A stretch of DNA of 10,627 nt, taken from an uncultured Clostridia bacterium. GTDB lineage: Bacteria > Bacillota > Clostridia > UBA1381. Positions 1 through 7,188 of the stretch are shown one piece after another. The position numbers and the translations under genes are program-made. The DNA lies in contig CAJTUY010000007.1 of the NCBI GenBank assembly GCA_910579415.1, positions 46,459 to 57,085 on the forward strand, written 5' to 3'. Below the pieces are notes generated by a model that saw only the letters and a program-made list of their open reading frames with translations, made no database searches and had not been told where the DNA came from. Every line of letters begins with the position of its first letter. The stretch's first letter is position 1.

Positions 1-35
1 ATAATACGCATAATTATGTGAAAGGATTGAAATAT

Positions 36-737
36 ATGGAGCAAACTATACTTGTTATCGAGGACGAACAGAATATTAACGATATCCTCACGTTTTCATT
101 GAGTAAAGAAGGTTACAGAACCATATCTGCCCTTGACGGCACAACAGGACTTGAAATGGCGCTTACCGAAAATCCCGATCTTATCCTTCTTGACGTTATG
201 CTGCCCGGTCTTGACGGCTGGGAGGTATGTAAAAAGGTACGTGAACATTCTCAGGTTCCTATTATTATGCTTACTGCACGCGAAGACGAAATTGATAAGG
301 TTTTAGGTCTTGAGCTTGGTGCTGACGACTATATAACAAAGCCTTACTCAATGCGTGAGCTTGCGGCAAGAGTGAAAGCCAACATACGACGAAGCACTGC
401 ACAGCAGATTGCTCAGGAGCCTGAACCTGCAAATCAGAGTTCGATTGTCTCCGGTGATCTGACAATAAATGTAGAACGCTATGAAGTCACCAAAAACGGC
501 GAAATTATAGACATCACCCTCAGAGAGTTTGAGCTTCTGCGCTTTTTGGCAACTCAGCCCGACAAGATTTATTCAAGAGAAAAACTTTTGGAAAACGTGT
601 GGGGATATGAATACTACGGTGATGTACGTACAGTTGATGTTACAGTACGTCGTCTTAGAGAAAAAATTGAGGATGACCCGAGTATGCCGAAATACATTAT
701 CACTAAACGTGGAGTAGGCTATTACTTTAACAGATAA
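36..737 (+). CDS. walR: OmpR/PhoB-family response regulator, WalR (YycF)-like
   Basis: This is a DNA-binding response regulator of 233 residues, the usual OmpR-family length. The receiver domain spans about residues 3-118: acidic E9/D10, phospho-acceptor D53 in LLDVMLP, T80 and K102 (ITKPYS). A glutamine- and proline-rich linker follows, then a winged-helix domain (about 135-232) ending in RGVGYYFNR. The receiver, especially VLGLELGADDYITKP, resembles clostridial WalR, the regulator of peptidoglycan remodelling and envelope homeostasis. The ATG at 36 is chosen because an AAAGGA ribosome binding site lies at 21-26; an in-frame GTG at 18 precedes that site and has none of its own. The adjacent downstream kinase with PAS and HAMP domains supports the WalRK assignment. 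PhoP- or ResD-like regulators are the alternatives, so the symbol is likely but not certain. The promoter lies outside the window. Confidence 0.8.
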   Translation: MEQTILVIEDEQNINDILTFSLSKEGYRTISALDGTTGLEMALTENPDLILLDVMLPGLDGWEVCKKVREHSQVPIIMLTAREDEIDKVLGLELGADDYITKPYSMRELAARVKANIRRSTAQQIAQEPEPANQSSIVSGDLTINVERYEVTKNGEIIDITLREFELLRFLATQPDKIYSREKLLENVWGYEYYGDVRTVDVTVRRLREKIEDDPSMPKYIITKRGVGYYFNR

Positions 738-745
738 ATGATTTT

Positions 746-776
746 AAGCACCCAAGCAGCTTTGTTTTGGGTGCTT
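746..776 (+). terminator. Intercistronic hairpin between walR and walK
   Basis: A perfect 10-bp stem pairs 746-755 (AAGCACCCAA) with 767-776 (TTGGGTGCTT) around an 11-nt loop. It lies 8 nt after the walR stop and 29 nt before the walK start. No run of T follows, so it is probably not an efficient intrinsic terminator. A partial attenuator or a stabilised 3' end giving different walR and walK levels is more likely (inference). Confidence 0.5.
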
Positions 777-805
777 CTGAATATTTAAAGAAAGGTTTTT
801 GAAAT

Positions 806-2617
806 ATGTTCAAAAGTATACGTTGGAAAATTACAATAATCTTTGTACTTCTTGTACTGATTACTGAAATACTTATAGGCGGTTTTAACATTTTCTCTGT
901 ACTTAACCACTATCACAGGGATTTTTCAGATAACATAGACAATGTCTTTACTACTGAAATGAAAAATGACCTGCTTGCCGCCGCAAATGAAATAACGATT
1001 CCTTCTGAAGTTTCATCAAGTATTACAATTGAAGGATTTTCACAGAACAATATCAATCTTATAAATGACGTTATAGCTTCAAATTCAGGAACTCTCGGAA
1101 TTACCTCAACGCGTTTTTACTGTATTCTTGACGGCATGACAGGAGAGATACTTCAATCGTCAAACGGGATAACCGAAATTGACAAAAATGCAACAACCTC
1201 TGAAGCTCTTAAAGGCATCGAAAGCCGCGAAACCGGTATAACAAAACCGTATATGGATTATGCTTTCCCCCTCAAGAACGGAAACGATGTTAAATATATT
1301 GTATACATCAAAGATACCTGTAACGATCAGGCATCTACGCTTAACACTCTTGTAAGGACACTGCTCATATCACTATTGCTTACCATTATCATTTCAGCAA
1401 TAGCAGGAAGCTTTATTGCTAATTTCATCACGGTTCCCATACAACAATTATCAGTACAGGCGCGCAAGCTTGCTGATGGAGATATAAACGCTCTGCAAAA
1501 ATCTGAATCAAAAGATGAAATAGGAAATCTTACCAATTCGCTGATTTATCTTGCTCATACCAGAAAACAGTCGTCTGACCAGGCAATGGGTGAAAAAATC
1601 AAGGTTGAAACAATTCTTCAGAACATGAACGACGGAATTCTGGCATTTGATATGAAAGGTAAGCTTATTCACTTTAATCCTGAAGCAAAAAGACTTTTAA
1701 ACAGACAATATCTCGACGACATACGGTTTGACCGTTTCTTTAAAGAAATAAATGCAAATATAACACTTGGTGATTTACTCTACATGAAACCTGACGGAAG
1801 CGTTGAACGCGAGATAAAGCTTGCCAATCAGTACCTGCATCTTAATTTTGCAACCTTTAAAGTTGATAATAAGGTAGGCGGAATTATAGTTGTTATTCAC
1901 GATGTTACCAAGCAGGAAAAGCTGGAGCAGTCACGTCGTGACTTTGTGGCAAATGTTTCACACGAACTCAGAACTCCGCTTACTACCATTAAGTCATATT
2001 CCGAAACTCTCGCCGACATGACCGATGTTGACAGAGAGCTTCAGATAAGATTTCTTAATGTAATTGCAACAGAATCAGACAGAATGGCACGTATAATAAG
2101 CAATCTTCTTACTCTTGCAGAACTCGATGAAAATCATACCTATATTAAGCCTCCCGAACCTATTGATGTTCGGAAAATGCTTGAAACAATAGTTGAGCGC
2201 ATGAGTCTTACTGCGCAAAAAAAGCATCAGACGCTTACCTATCACCCGATAAATGATGTCCCTATAATAGCGGGTGACCATGATGTTCTTGAGCGTATTA
2301 TCATAAACATCGTAAGTAACGCTCTTAAATACACTCGCGACGGCGGACGCATTGAGGTTTATTCCAGCAAGGTTTACACCGACATTTCAATTAAAGTTGT
2401 TGATAACGGTATCGGAATACAGGAGGATAAGCTTCCTCATATTTTTGACCGCTTCTACCGCGTTGATAAAGCGCGTTCACGAGATACCGGCGGTACGGGG
2501 CTTGGACTTGCAATAGCAAAGCAATCGCTTGAATCGGTATTTAACGGTAAAATCAAAATTGCAAGTGAATTTCATAAGGGTACGGAGGTTACAATTACCA
2601 TTCCCGTTAATCAGTAA
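806..2617 (+). CDS. walK: Membrane sensor histidine kinase, WalK (YycG)-like
   Basis: This 603-residue sensor kinase is the expected partner of the preceding regulator. Two membrane helices (about 8-33 and 181-208) bracket an extracytoplasmic sensor domain of roughly 145 residues. A HAMP linker (about 205-258) and a PAS domain (about 265-370, NMNDGILAFDMKGKLIHFNPEA) follow. The dimerisation domain carries the phospho-acceptor H386 in SHELRTPL. The ATPase domain shows the N box at N505 (NIVSNALKYT), the G1 box at 533-537 (DNGIG), an F box near 547-551 and the G2 box GGTGLGL at 562-568. All catalytic motifs are intact. The ATG at 806 has AAAGAAAGG at 787-795. TM-sensor-TM-HAMP-PAS-kinase is the WalK architecture; the family senses cell-wall status. 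The usual walH/walI partners do not follow, because a terminator comes directly after the stop. PhoR/ResE-type kinases are the main alternative. Confidence 0.78.
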   Translation: MFKSIRWKITIIFVLLVLITEILIGGFNIFSVLNHYHRDFSDNIDNVFTTEMKNDLLAAANEITIPSEVSSSITIEGFSQNNINLINDVIASNSGTLGITSTRFYCILDGMTGEILQSSNGITEIDKNATTSEALKGIESRETGITKPYMDYAFPLKNGNDVKYIVYIKDTCNDQASTLNTLVRTLLISLLLTIIISAIAGSFIANFITVPIQQLSVQARKLADGDINALQKSESKDEIGNLTNSLIYLAHTRKQSSDQAMGEKIKVETILQNMNDGILAFDMKGKLIHFNPEAKRLLNRQYLDDIRFDRFFKEINANITLGDLLYMKPDGSVEREIKLANQYLHLNFATFKVDNKVGGIIVVIHDVTKQEKLEQSRRDFVANVSHELRTPLTTIKSYSETLADMTDVDRELQIRFLNVIATESDRMARIISNLLTLAELDENHTYIKPPEPIDVRKMLETIVERMSLTAQKKHQTLTYHPINDVPIIAGDHDVLERIIINIVSNALKYTRDGGRIEVYSSKVYTDISIKVVDNGIGIQEDKLPHIFDRFYRVDKARSRDTGGTGLGLAIAKQSLESVFNGKIKIASEFHKGTEVTITIPVNQ

Positions 2618-2623
2618 ATATGC

Positions 2624-2652
2624 AAACGGCTGTTAAATAATAACAGCCGTTT
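2624..2652. terminator. Bidirectional terminator between convergent genes
   Basis: A perfect 12-bp stem pairs 2624-2635 (AAACGGCTGTTA) with 2641-2652 (TAACAGCCGTTT) around a 5-nt AATAA loop. It fills most of the 45-bp gap between the stop of the WalK-like kinase and the stop of the convergent minus-strand kinase. The arm ends are A/T-rich on both strands, giving a short U tract either way, so it can serve both operons. Confidence 0.85.
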
Positions 2653-2662
2653 AATTTATATT

Positions 2663-3976
2663 CTATTTGCATGACAAAATAATAGTAACACAAAAGCCAT
2701 TATCATTTTCCGCTATAAAGTTTCCTCCGTGAGCAGTAATAATTCTATATGCGACAGGAAGTCCAAGTCCATGTGCCGTTTTTGGTATTATGCCTATGTT
2801 ATCTATTACTTCTTTTTCTACACCTGTTCCATTATCTCTGATTTCAATTTCTACCAAATTATCTGATTTAATTATCCGTTCAGTAATCGTCACTTTGCAG
2901 CTTTCATTATGAACAACACTATTATTTATGATGTTAAAAACTGCGCGTTCAATCAGATGCTCATCCCCCCGAACAACTGCATTTTCATCATTTAAAATAA
3001 GCTCTATATCAGCGTTTACACTACTGTTTATAATGTCAGAAGCAACATGTCTTAAAAGGAAGCAAACCTTTATATCTGTCATTTTTAACGGTTGCATATC
3101 ATATTCAAGCGATGAAATCAAATTCAAATCACCGACCAGTTTTTTTATTTTCATTGTCTGAGCAGTAATCAACTCCAGTTTTCCGTATTCATCTGCCGTA
3201 AGTTTTTCGTTCGTCATAAGCTCCTCAGCACAGCCTGAGATAACAGATAAAGGTGTACGAATATCATGCGATACTCCTGCAATCCAGTTAGCTCTTGCAT
3301 TATCCCGTCTTTTGATAACATCATTTTTATACTGAATTTTTTGCGATGTTTTGTTCATATTTTTCACTACAACACGTAAAAAGCCTTTTTCCTTTAAATT
3401 CAGCGGAGTTTCATTTCTCAAACTGCTTATTCCCAGCATTACTGTTTTAATATTTTTGTATATTCCCGTACTGAGCATACAAGCAAGAATAGCAGCAATA
3501 ATTACATTTACTGCAAATACAATGACAATCCTTTGCGGCAGTGAATCAAACCATGCCATAGAATACTCCATATCATATTTCCCCACCGCATTTTTTGGAT
3601 ACCCGAGTACAAAAAGACCGTATTCCTCAGTTCTCAGATATACAGGATAATCATTTAAAAACCATTTAGCCATTTTAGCAACATCATTTATAGAATAGCT
3701 GGACGGTATATCCTCCGGCATATTTTCACTCCATATAACATTACCATATGTTGATATAAGTATTGTCCATGTACCGTCGGGAATGTCAGGTTTTCTGCCG
3801 TTTTCATATGCATTCACAGTTTCCTCGAGCATTTTTTGCGGTGTAGCGTTGTATACTTTCCTTTCATCGCTGAATGTCAACGCGAAAGTCAAAAAATTAA
3901 GTATAAGCAATATTATCGAAGTTATTACCGATATAATTATAAAACAGAAGTAAATTTTAATAATCGTTTTTTTCAT
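2663..3976 (-). CDS. Sensor histidine kinase of antimicrobial-peptide type (CprK/LanK-like)
   Basis: This 437-residue membrane kinase is probably the sensor for the divergent ABC transporter. Helix 1 is at about 7-34 and helix 2 at about 148-170, with an extracytoplasmic domain of some 110 residues between them. No clear PAS domain is seen, and the linker before the kinase core is short. The H box is GVSHDIRTPLS with H237, preceded by RDNARANW, a wording I associate with lantibiotic and cationic-peptide sensors such as C. difficile CprK. The N box lies near N348-N352, G1 is DNGTGV (381-386), and G2 is reduced to AHGLGL (401-406) with little F box. The ATG at 3976 overlaps the regulator gene by 20 bp, implying translational coupling; an in-frame TTG at 3982 is a less likely start. 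No strong ribosome binding site is present. The peptide-sensing role is inferred from context. Confidence 0.8.
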   Translation of the reverse strand: MKKTIIKIYFCFIIISVITSIILLILNFLTFALTFSDERKVYNATPQKMLEETVNAYENGRKPDIPDGTWTILISTYGNVIWSENMPEDIPSSYSINDVAKMAKWFLNDYPVYLRTEEYGLFVLGYPKNAVGKYDMEYSMAWFDSLPQRIVIVFAVNVIIAAILACMLSTGIYKNIKTVMLGISSLRNETPLNLKEKGFLRVVVKNMNKTSQKIQYKNDVIKRRDNARANWIAGVSHDIRTPLSVISGCAEELMTNEKLTADEYGKLELITAQTMKIKKLVGDLNLISSLEYDMQPLKMTDIKVCFLLRHVASDIINSSVNADIELILNDENAVVRGDEHLIERAVFNIINNSVVHNESCKVTITERIIKSDNLVEIEIRDNGTGVEKEVIDNIGIIPKTAHGLGLPVAYRIITAHGGNFIAENDNGFCVTIILSCK

Positions 3977-4673
3977 TTTCAATCACGAGCTTATAGCCCA
4001 GTCCTTTCGCTGTAATAATATGACGAGGTTTTGACGGATTAGCCTCTGTTTTCTCACGCAATCGACGGATATGCACCATAAGCGTATTTTCATATCCGTA
4101 ATAGTCATCGCCCCATACAGCAAGACACAGAGCATCATTTGTTACAATACGGTTTTTATTTTCATTAAGTTTTCTTAAAAGCATTACTTCTTTTGCGGTA
4201 AGTGCTGTTTCGCCGGTTGGAGTATTTACAACTGCATTATCTAAATCTATCTTTCTGTCTGACAGTTGTATACATACTGTTTCGCCATTTATTTTATAAG
4301 TCCGCTTCAGAACCGCCAGAACGCGAAGCGCAAATTCTTTCATTAAAAACGGCTTTACAATATAATCATCCGCACCCAAACCAAGACCGTAAACTCTGTC
4401 GCTGTCCTCTCCTCTCGCAGTGAGAAAAATGGCGGGACTATCCGTCACTGCTTTAAAATCCCTGTATAAATCAAAACCACTTCCGTCAGGCAAATTTACG
4501 TCCAGTACAAATAGCGCAATATTATTTTCATGCTGAATTATACTCGCTTCAGCACATGTTGACGCAGTATAAATATGATAAAAGCCTTCTCTAAGCAGAC
4601 AATTTTTAAGAAGCTTTAAAAGTTCTGTCTCATCATCAACTATAAGTATTTTTTTGTTAAAAATCTCTTTCAT
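3957..4673 (-). CDS. OmpR-family response regulator of the peptide-resistance module (CprR/LanR-like)
   Basis: This 238-residue winged-helix regulator is encoded just upstream of, and overlapping, its kinase. The receiver domain has D13/D14, phospho-acceptor D58 (FVLDVNLPDGSG), T85 and K107 (IVKPF). The DNA-binding domain covers about 135-232, ending in RHIITAKGLGYKLV. The ATG at 4673 is preferred: GGTGAT sits 4 nt upstream and the protein then begins MKEIFNKKILIVDDE as relatives do. The alternative ATG at 4691 adds six residues, has only a weak AGGT, and would overlap a candidate -10. The divergent transporter operon, with four direct repeats at 11-nt spacing upstream, is the expected target; 11-nt phasing fits dimer binding by this family. 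The ligand and exact regulon are unknown. Confidence 0.82.
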   Translation of the reverse strand: MKEIFNKKILIVDDETELLKLLKNCLLREGFYHIYTASTCAEASIIQHENNIALFVLDVNLPDGSGFDLYRDFKAVTDSPAIFLTARGEDSDRVYGLGLGADDYIVKPFLMKEFALRVLAVLKRTYKINGETVCIQLSDRKIDLDNAVVNTPTGETALTAKEVMLLRKLNENKNRIVTNDALCLAVWGDDYYGYENTLMVHIRRLREKTEANPSKPRHIITAKGLGYKLVIENEKNDY

Positions 4674-4689
4674 AACTATCACCACGCTC

Positions 4690-4718
4690 ATTATAACCTG
4701 AAATTATTAAAAATTAAA
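4690..4718 (-). promoter_or_regulatory. Possible promoter for the minus-strand two-component genes
   Basis: On the minus strand a perfect TATAAT (+ coordinates 4690-4695) lies 17 nt downstream of a poor -35, TTTAAT (4713-4718). Transcription would start near 4683, giving a leader of only about 10 nt before the ATG at 4673. The short leader and weak -35 keep this tentative. Confidence 0.35.
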
Positions 4719-4735
4719 GTGATTTTATGAAAATT

Positions 4736-4777
4736 TAAGGTTTATGTAAGGTTTAATTAAGTTTTCAGAAAGGTTTG
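4736..4777 (+). promoter_or_regulatory. Four-copy 11-nt phased direct repeat, likely response-regulator operator
   Basis: Four 9-mers are each separated by exactly 2 nt: TAAGGTTTA (4736-4744), TAAGGTTTA (4747-4755), TAAGTTTTC (4758-4766) and AAAGGTTTG (4769-4777). One-helical-turn spacing on one face is typical of OmpR/PhoB-family binding sites such as the Pho box, and the NisR-type box has a similar 11-nt period. The array ends 5 bp before the -10 of the ABC operon and covers the -35 position, as expected for an activator that replaces -35 recognition. Assignment to the divergent regulator is inferred from position. Confidence 0.65.
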
Positions 4778-4779
4778 TA

Positions 4780-4788
4780 TGTTAATAT
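4780..4788 (+). promoter_or_regulatory. Extended -10 of the ABC transporter operon
   Basis: TGTTAATAT is an extended -10 (TGn then TAATAT at 4783-4788) with no recognisable TTGACA 17 bp upstream; that position lies inside the third operator repeat. The predicted start is near 4795, leaving a leader of about 37 nt before the ATG at 4832. A promoter weak on its own but with activator sites over its -35 fits inducible control. Confidence 0.5.
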
Positions 4789-4831
4789 CTGAATATCACA
4801 AGATATTTAAAATACGAGAGGATTGATTTTA

Positions 4832-5560
4832 ATGGAAATTGTAAAAACACAGCGACTGACTAAGCAATACGGTGATTTTAAAGCCGTTGACATGCTTGAC
4901 ATGAGCGTTAAAGAAAACTGTATTTACGGATTTTTAGGTCCTAACGGCGCTGGTAAATCTACTACGCTTAAAATGATATTGGGACTTGCAAAGCCAACAG
5001 CAGGCACTATTACCGTATTCGGCAAGGAATTTAACAGTCGAAACAGGATAGACATACTGCGGCATGTAGGCTCTCTGATTGAATCACCGTCATATTACGG
5101 TCATCTTACCGCAACTGAAAATCTGCGTATTTTACAGACAATTTTGGAGGTTCCGAAGGCAAATATTGATAAGGTGTTAAAAATTGTACGTTTAGACCGT
5201 CAGGCAGGGAAAAAAGTTTCCCAATACTCTCTTGGTATGAAGCAGCGATTAGGACTTGCCGCCGCTATGCTTGCTTTTCCTAAGCTGCTTATATTAGATG
5301 AACCTACAAACGGACTGGACCCGGCAGGTATACAAGAAATGCGAGAGCTTATACGCTCACTGCCTAAGGAATACGGCATGACTGTCATTGTATCAAGTCA
5401 CCTGCTTTCAGAAATAGATCAAATGGCTGAGAACATAGGAATTATTGCAAACGGACGTATGAAATATCAGGGAACTCTCGACCTTTTACATCATCTTGAC
5501 TCAACAAAAACACTAGAGGAAATATTCCTTGACCTTACAGGAAAAGAGGTAAGCCTGTAA
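4832..5560 (+). CDS. Lantibiotic/bacitracin-type immunity ABC transporter, ATP-binding subunit (LanF/CprA-like)
   Basis: This 242-residue nucleotide-binding subunit powers expulsion of membrane-targeting peptides. Visible motifs are Walker A GPNGAGKST (36-44), ABC signature YSLGMKQR (132-139), Walker B LLILDEPT (152-159, E157 catalytic) and the H-loop H190. At the Q-loop position the sequence reads SLIESPSYYG with E84 in place of glutamine; a glutamate 'E-loop' is described as a feature of LanF-type lantibiotic transporters. The ATG at 4832 has GAGAGGA at 4816-4822; an in-frame TTG at 4823 directly abuts that site and is rejected. The stop overlaps the next start by 1 nt. The divergent two-component genes and two paired permeases match the LanFEG and C. 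difficile CprABC arrangement. The substrate cannot be read from sequence. Confidence 0.9.
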   Translation: MEIVKTQRLTKQYGDFKAVDMLDMSVKENCIYGFLGPNGAGKSTTLKMILGLAKPTAGTITVFGKEFNSRNRIDILRHVGSLIESPSYYGHLTATENLRILQTILEVPKANIDKVLKIVRLDRQAGKKVSQYSLGMKQRLGLAAAMLAFPKLLILDEPTNGLDPAGIQEMRELIRSLPKEYGMTVIVSSHLLSEIDQMAENIGIIANGRMKYQGTLDLLHHLDSTKTLEEIFLDLTGKEVSL

Positions 5561-6318
5561 TGAAACTTTTAAAATGCGAATACTTAAAAACACGAAAAAG
5601 ATATGTATGGATAACCGCGCTTGTTATAACCGCATTTTGTCTTCTATGGACGCTGCACGGCAATTATAACGATTTTATGCTTGATAACGGATGGATGATG
5701 TTTCTATACCAATTACCGATTATAAACGCACTATTCCTGCCTATTCTTGCAATGATAATTGCTTCGCGCCTGGCGGATATTGAGCATAAGGGCGTAATGC
5801 TAAAACAGTTATGCCCCATTACGAAAAAAGGCAGGCTATTTGACGCAAAGCTTGTATACGGGCTTTTGATTATGACAGTTTCGCTTGTTATTATGTACGT
5901 TGGAATTGTTGCAGGTGGTAAGTTTATAGGTTTCAGGAATGAATTTCCTGTCAGACTTTATGCGATATTTTTTCTGTTCACCGAAACAACCACCTTTGTA
6001 ATTTACATTTTACAGCACACACTGTCGCTCTTGATTAAAAATCAGATAATTCCGTTCTTTATAGGAATTATAGGTGAATTTATAGGCATAATCTCATTGT
6101 TTCTGCCGTCAGTGCCGTTTCTCAGAAAAAGCATTATATGGGGTTATTACGGCGTATTGGGTTTTGTCGGAATGTTCGGCTGGGATAAGGATTCACGCTA
6201 TGCAAACGCATACTTTGAGGTTATGCATATAGACTGGACTTTCTGGTTTGTGCTAATTGCCTGCGGAATTTTGATTTATATAATCGGACGAAAAATATTT
6301 TGTGAAAAGGAGATTTAA
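5560..6318 (+). CDS. Lantibiotic immunity ABC transporter permease, LanE/MutE (CprB)-like
   Basis: This 252-residue ABC-2-type permease is the first of two membrane subunits, as expected for the heteromeric LanFEG family. About six hydrophobic segments are visible (roughly 16-32, 48-70, 97-119, 132-158, 163-185, 228-246). A positively charged N-terminus (LKCEYLKTRKR) and the loop ASRLADIEHKGVMLKQL after helix 2 are typical of this class, the loop probably contacting the ATPase. Its ATG overlaps the ATPase stop (TAATG at 5558-5562), with AGAGG upstream, so the two are translationally coupled. The E-versus-G subunit assignment rests on gene order and length; ABC-2 permeases diverge quickly, so the subfamily is less certain than the general role. 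Confidence 0.82.
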   Translation: MKLLKCEYLKTRKRYVWITALVITAFCLLWTLHGNYNDFMLDNGWMMFLYQLPIINALFLPILAMIIASRLADIEHKGVMLKQLCPITKKGRLFDAKLVYGLLIMTVSLVIMYVGIVAGGKFIGFRNEFPVRLYAIFFLFTETTTFVIYILQHTLSLLIKNQIIPFFIGIIGEFIGIISLFLPSVPFLRKSIIWGYYGVLGFVGMFGWDKDSRYANAYFEVMHIDWTFWFVLIACGILIYIIGRKIFCEKEI

Positions 6319-6321
6319 ACT

Positions 6322-7053
6322 ATGCTTTTAAAAATTTTGCACACAGATAAAATGAAGCTTCGCCGCTCACCCGTATGGCTTGCATTTTTGCTGGTACCGC
6401 TTGTACCTGCTTTTCTCGGAACGGCTAATTATCTTAACAATTTAGAGCTTTTAACTAGTGACTGGTACAGTCTGTGGACACAGCATACGTTGTTTACGGG
6501 TTATATCTTTCTGCCTATAATGCTTGGAATTTACTGTTCCTACCTTATGCGGCTCGAGCATAATAACCGAAACTGGAACAATGTTCTGACTATGCCTGCA
6601 AACCCTGCATTATTCTTTCTGTCAAAGGTTATTATTGCATCGATAATGCTTGTATTTACCGGCATATGGATTGCCATTCTATTTGTAATATCTGGTAAAA
6701 TAGCAGGTATTACTGTTCCTGTCCCGTATGGTCAGCTTTCACTTTGGATTTTGGGCGGAATACTCGGCGGAATGGTAATGATTAGTATTCAGCTCTTGCT
6801 GTCCATGCTTATAAAAAGCTTTGCAATTCCGATAGGTATTTCCCTTGCAGGAGGTTTCAGCGGTTTGGCTGTTTTAAGTAAGGGATTCGGGCATATTTAT
6901 CCGTACGCTCTTATGGCTTTCGGAATGAAATCAAATAATAATATGCAGGAGATTTCTCAGGGTGATTACGGTCAGTTTGTTATTGTATGTATTGTTTATA
7001 TTGTGCTGTTTACCATTATCGGCGGCATGATAATTAAAAATAAAGAATTATAA
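6322..7053 (+). CDS. Lantibiotic immunity ABC transporter permease, LanG/MutG (CprC)-like
   Basis: This 243-residue protein is the second ABC-2 permease and last gene of the transporter operon. Six hydrophobic segments are visible (about 16-34, 55-77, 98-122, 138-162, 168-186, 217-237). The loop after helix 2 reads YLMRLEHNNRNWNNVLTMP, a pattern I associate with MutG/LanG-type subunits. It begins 3 nt after the previous stop with AAAAGGAG at 6305-6312, so expression is coupled to the ATPase and first permease. A strong hairpin terminator follows its stop. It should form a complex of two permeases and an ATPase dimer removing antimicrobial peptide from the membrane. The exact peptide is unknown. 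Confidence 0.83.
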   Translation: MLLKILHTDKMKLRRSPVWLAFLLVPLVPAFLGTANYLNNLELLTSDWYSLWTQHTLFTGYIFLPIMLGIYCSYLMRLEHNNRNWNNVLTMPANPALFFLSKVIIASIMLVFTGIWIAILFVISGKIAGITVPVPYGQLSLWILGGILGGMVMISIQLLLSMLIKSFAIPIGISLAGGFSGLAVLSKGFGHIYPYALMAFGMKSNNNMQEISQGDYGQFVIVCIVYIVLFTIIGGMIIKNKEL

Positions 7054-7058
7054 AAAGC

Positions 7059-7089
7059 AAAAAGCAACGGATTTTGTCCGTTGCTTTTT
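7059..7089. terminator. Terminator of the ABC operon, likely bidirectional
   Basis: A perfect 13-bp stem pairs 7059-7071 (AAAAAGCAACGGA) with 7077-7089 (TCCGTTGCTTTTT) around a 5-nt loop, six bases after the permease stop. The 3' arm ends in a T5 run. On the minus strand the arm also ends in T runs (GCTTTTTGCTTTTT), so it can stop convergent rhaM transcription too. Confidence 0.9.
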
Positions 7090-7173
7090 CAAAATAAGGG
7101 GGTTTTAACCGACTGTTAATCGGTTTAATGTATTTTGTGAGGTCTACATATATTTTTACCCTTATTTTGAAAA
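7086..7173. repeat. 15-bp inverted repeat enclosing 58 nt between convergent operons
   Basis: TTTTCAAAATAAGGG (7086-7100) is perfectly inverted at 7159-7173. The 58-nt interior holds a small stem, AACCGA (7107-7112) with TCGGTT (7120-7125). The left arm overlaps the T tract of the ABC-operon terminator. No obvious target-site duplication flanks it, so it may be a long-stem RNA structure or a decayed miniature element. It occupies most of the gap between the ABC operon and rhaM. Confidence 0.55.
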
Positions 7174-7188
7174 TTATTCATATTTTTA

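Noticed and set aside
18..35. GTG start for the WalR-like regulator
   Set aside because: The ribosome binding site lies downstream of it, and family members start next to the TILVIEDE strand.
3351..3650. 99-codon plus-strand frame within the second kinase gene
   Set aside because: It is an antisense shadow; the kinase is supported by intact H, N, G1 and G2 motifs.
4736..4777. Short CRISPR-like or transposon repeat array
   Set aside because: Units are 9 nt with 2-nt gaps, and the position over a promoter fits a regulator binding site instead.
4690..4822. Hidden lanthipeptide precursor in the divergent intergenic region
   Set aside because: The region is fully accounted for by promoter elements and repeats, with no start codon leading to a cysteine-rich frame.
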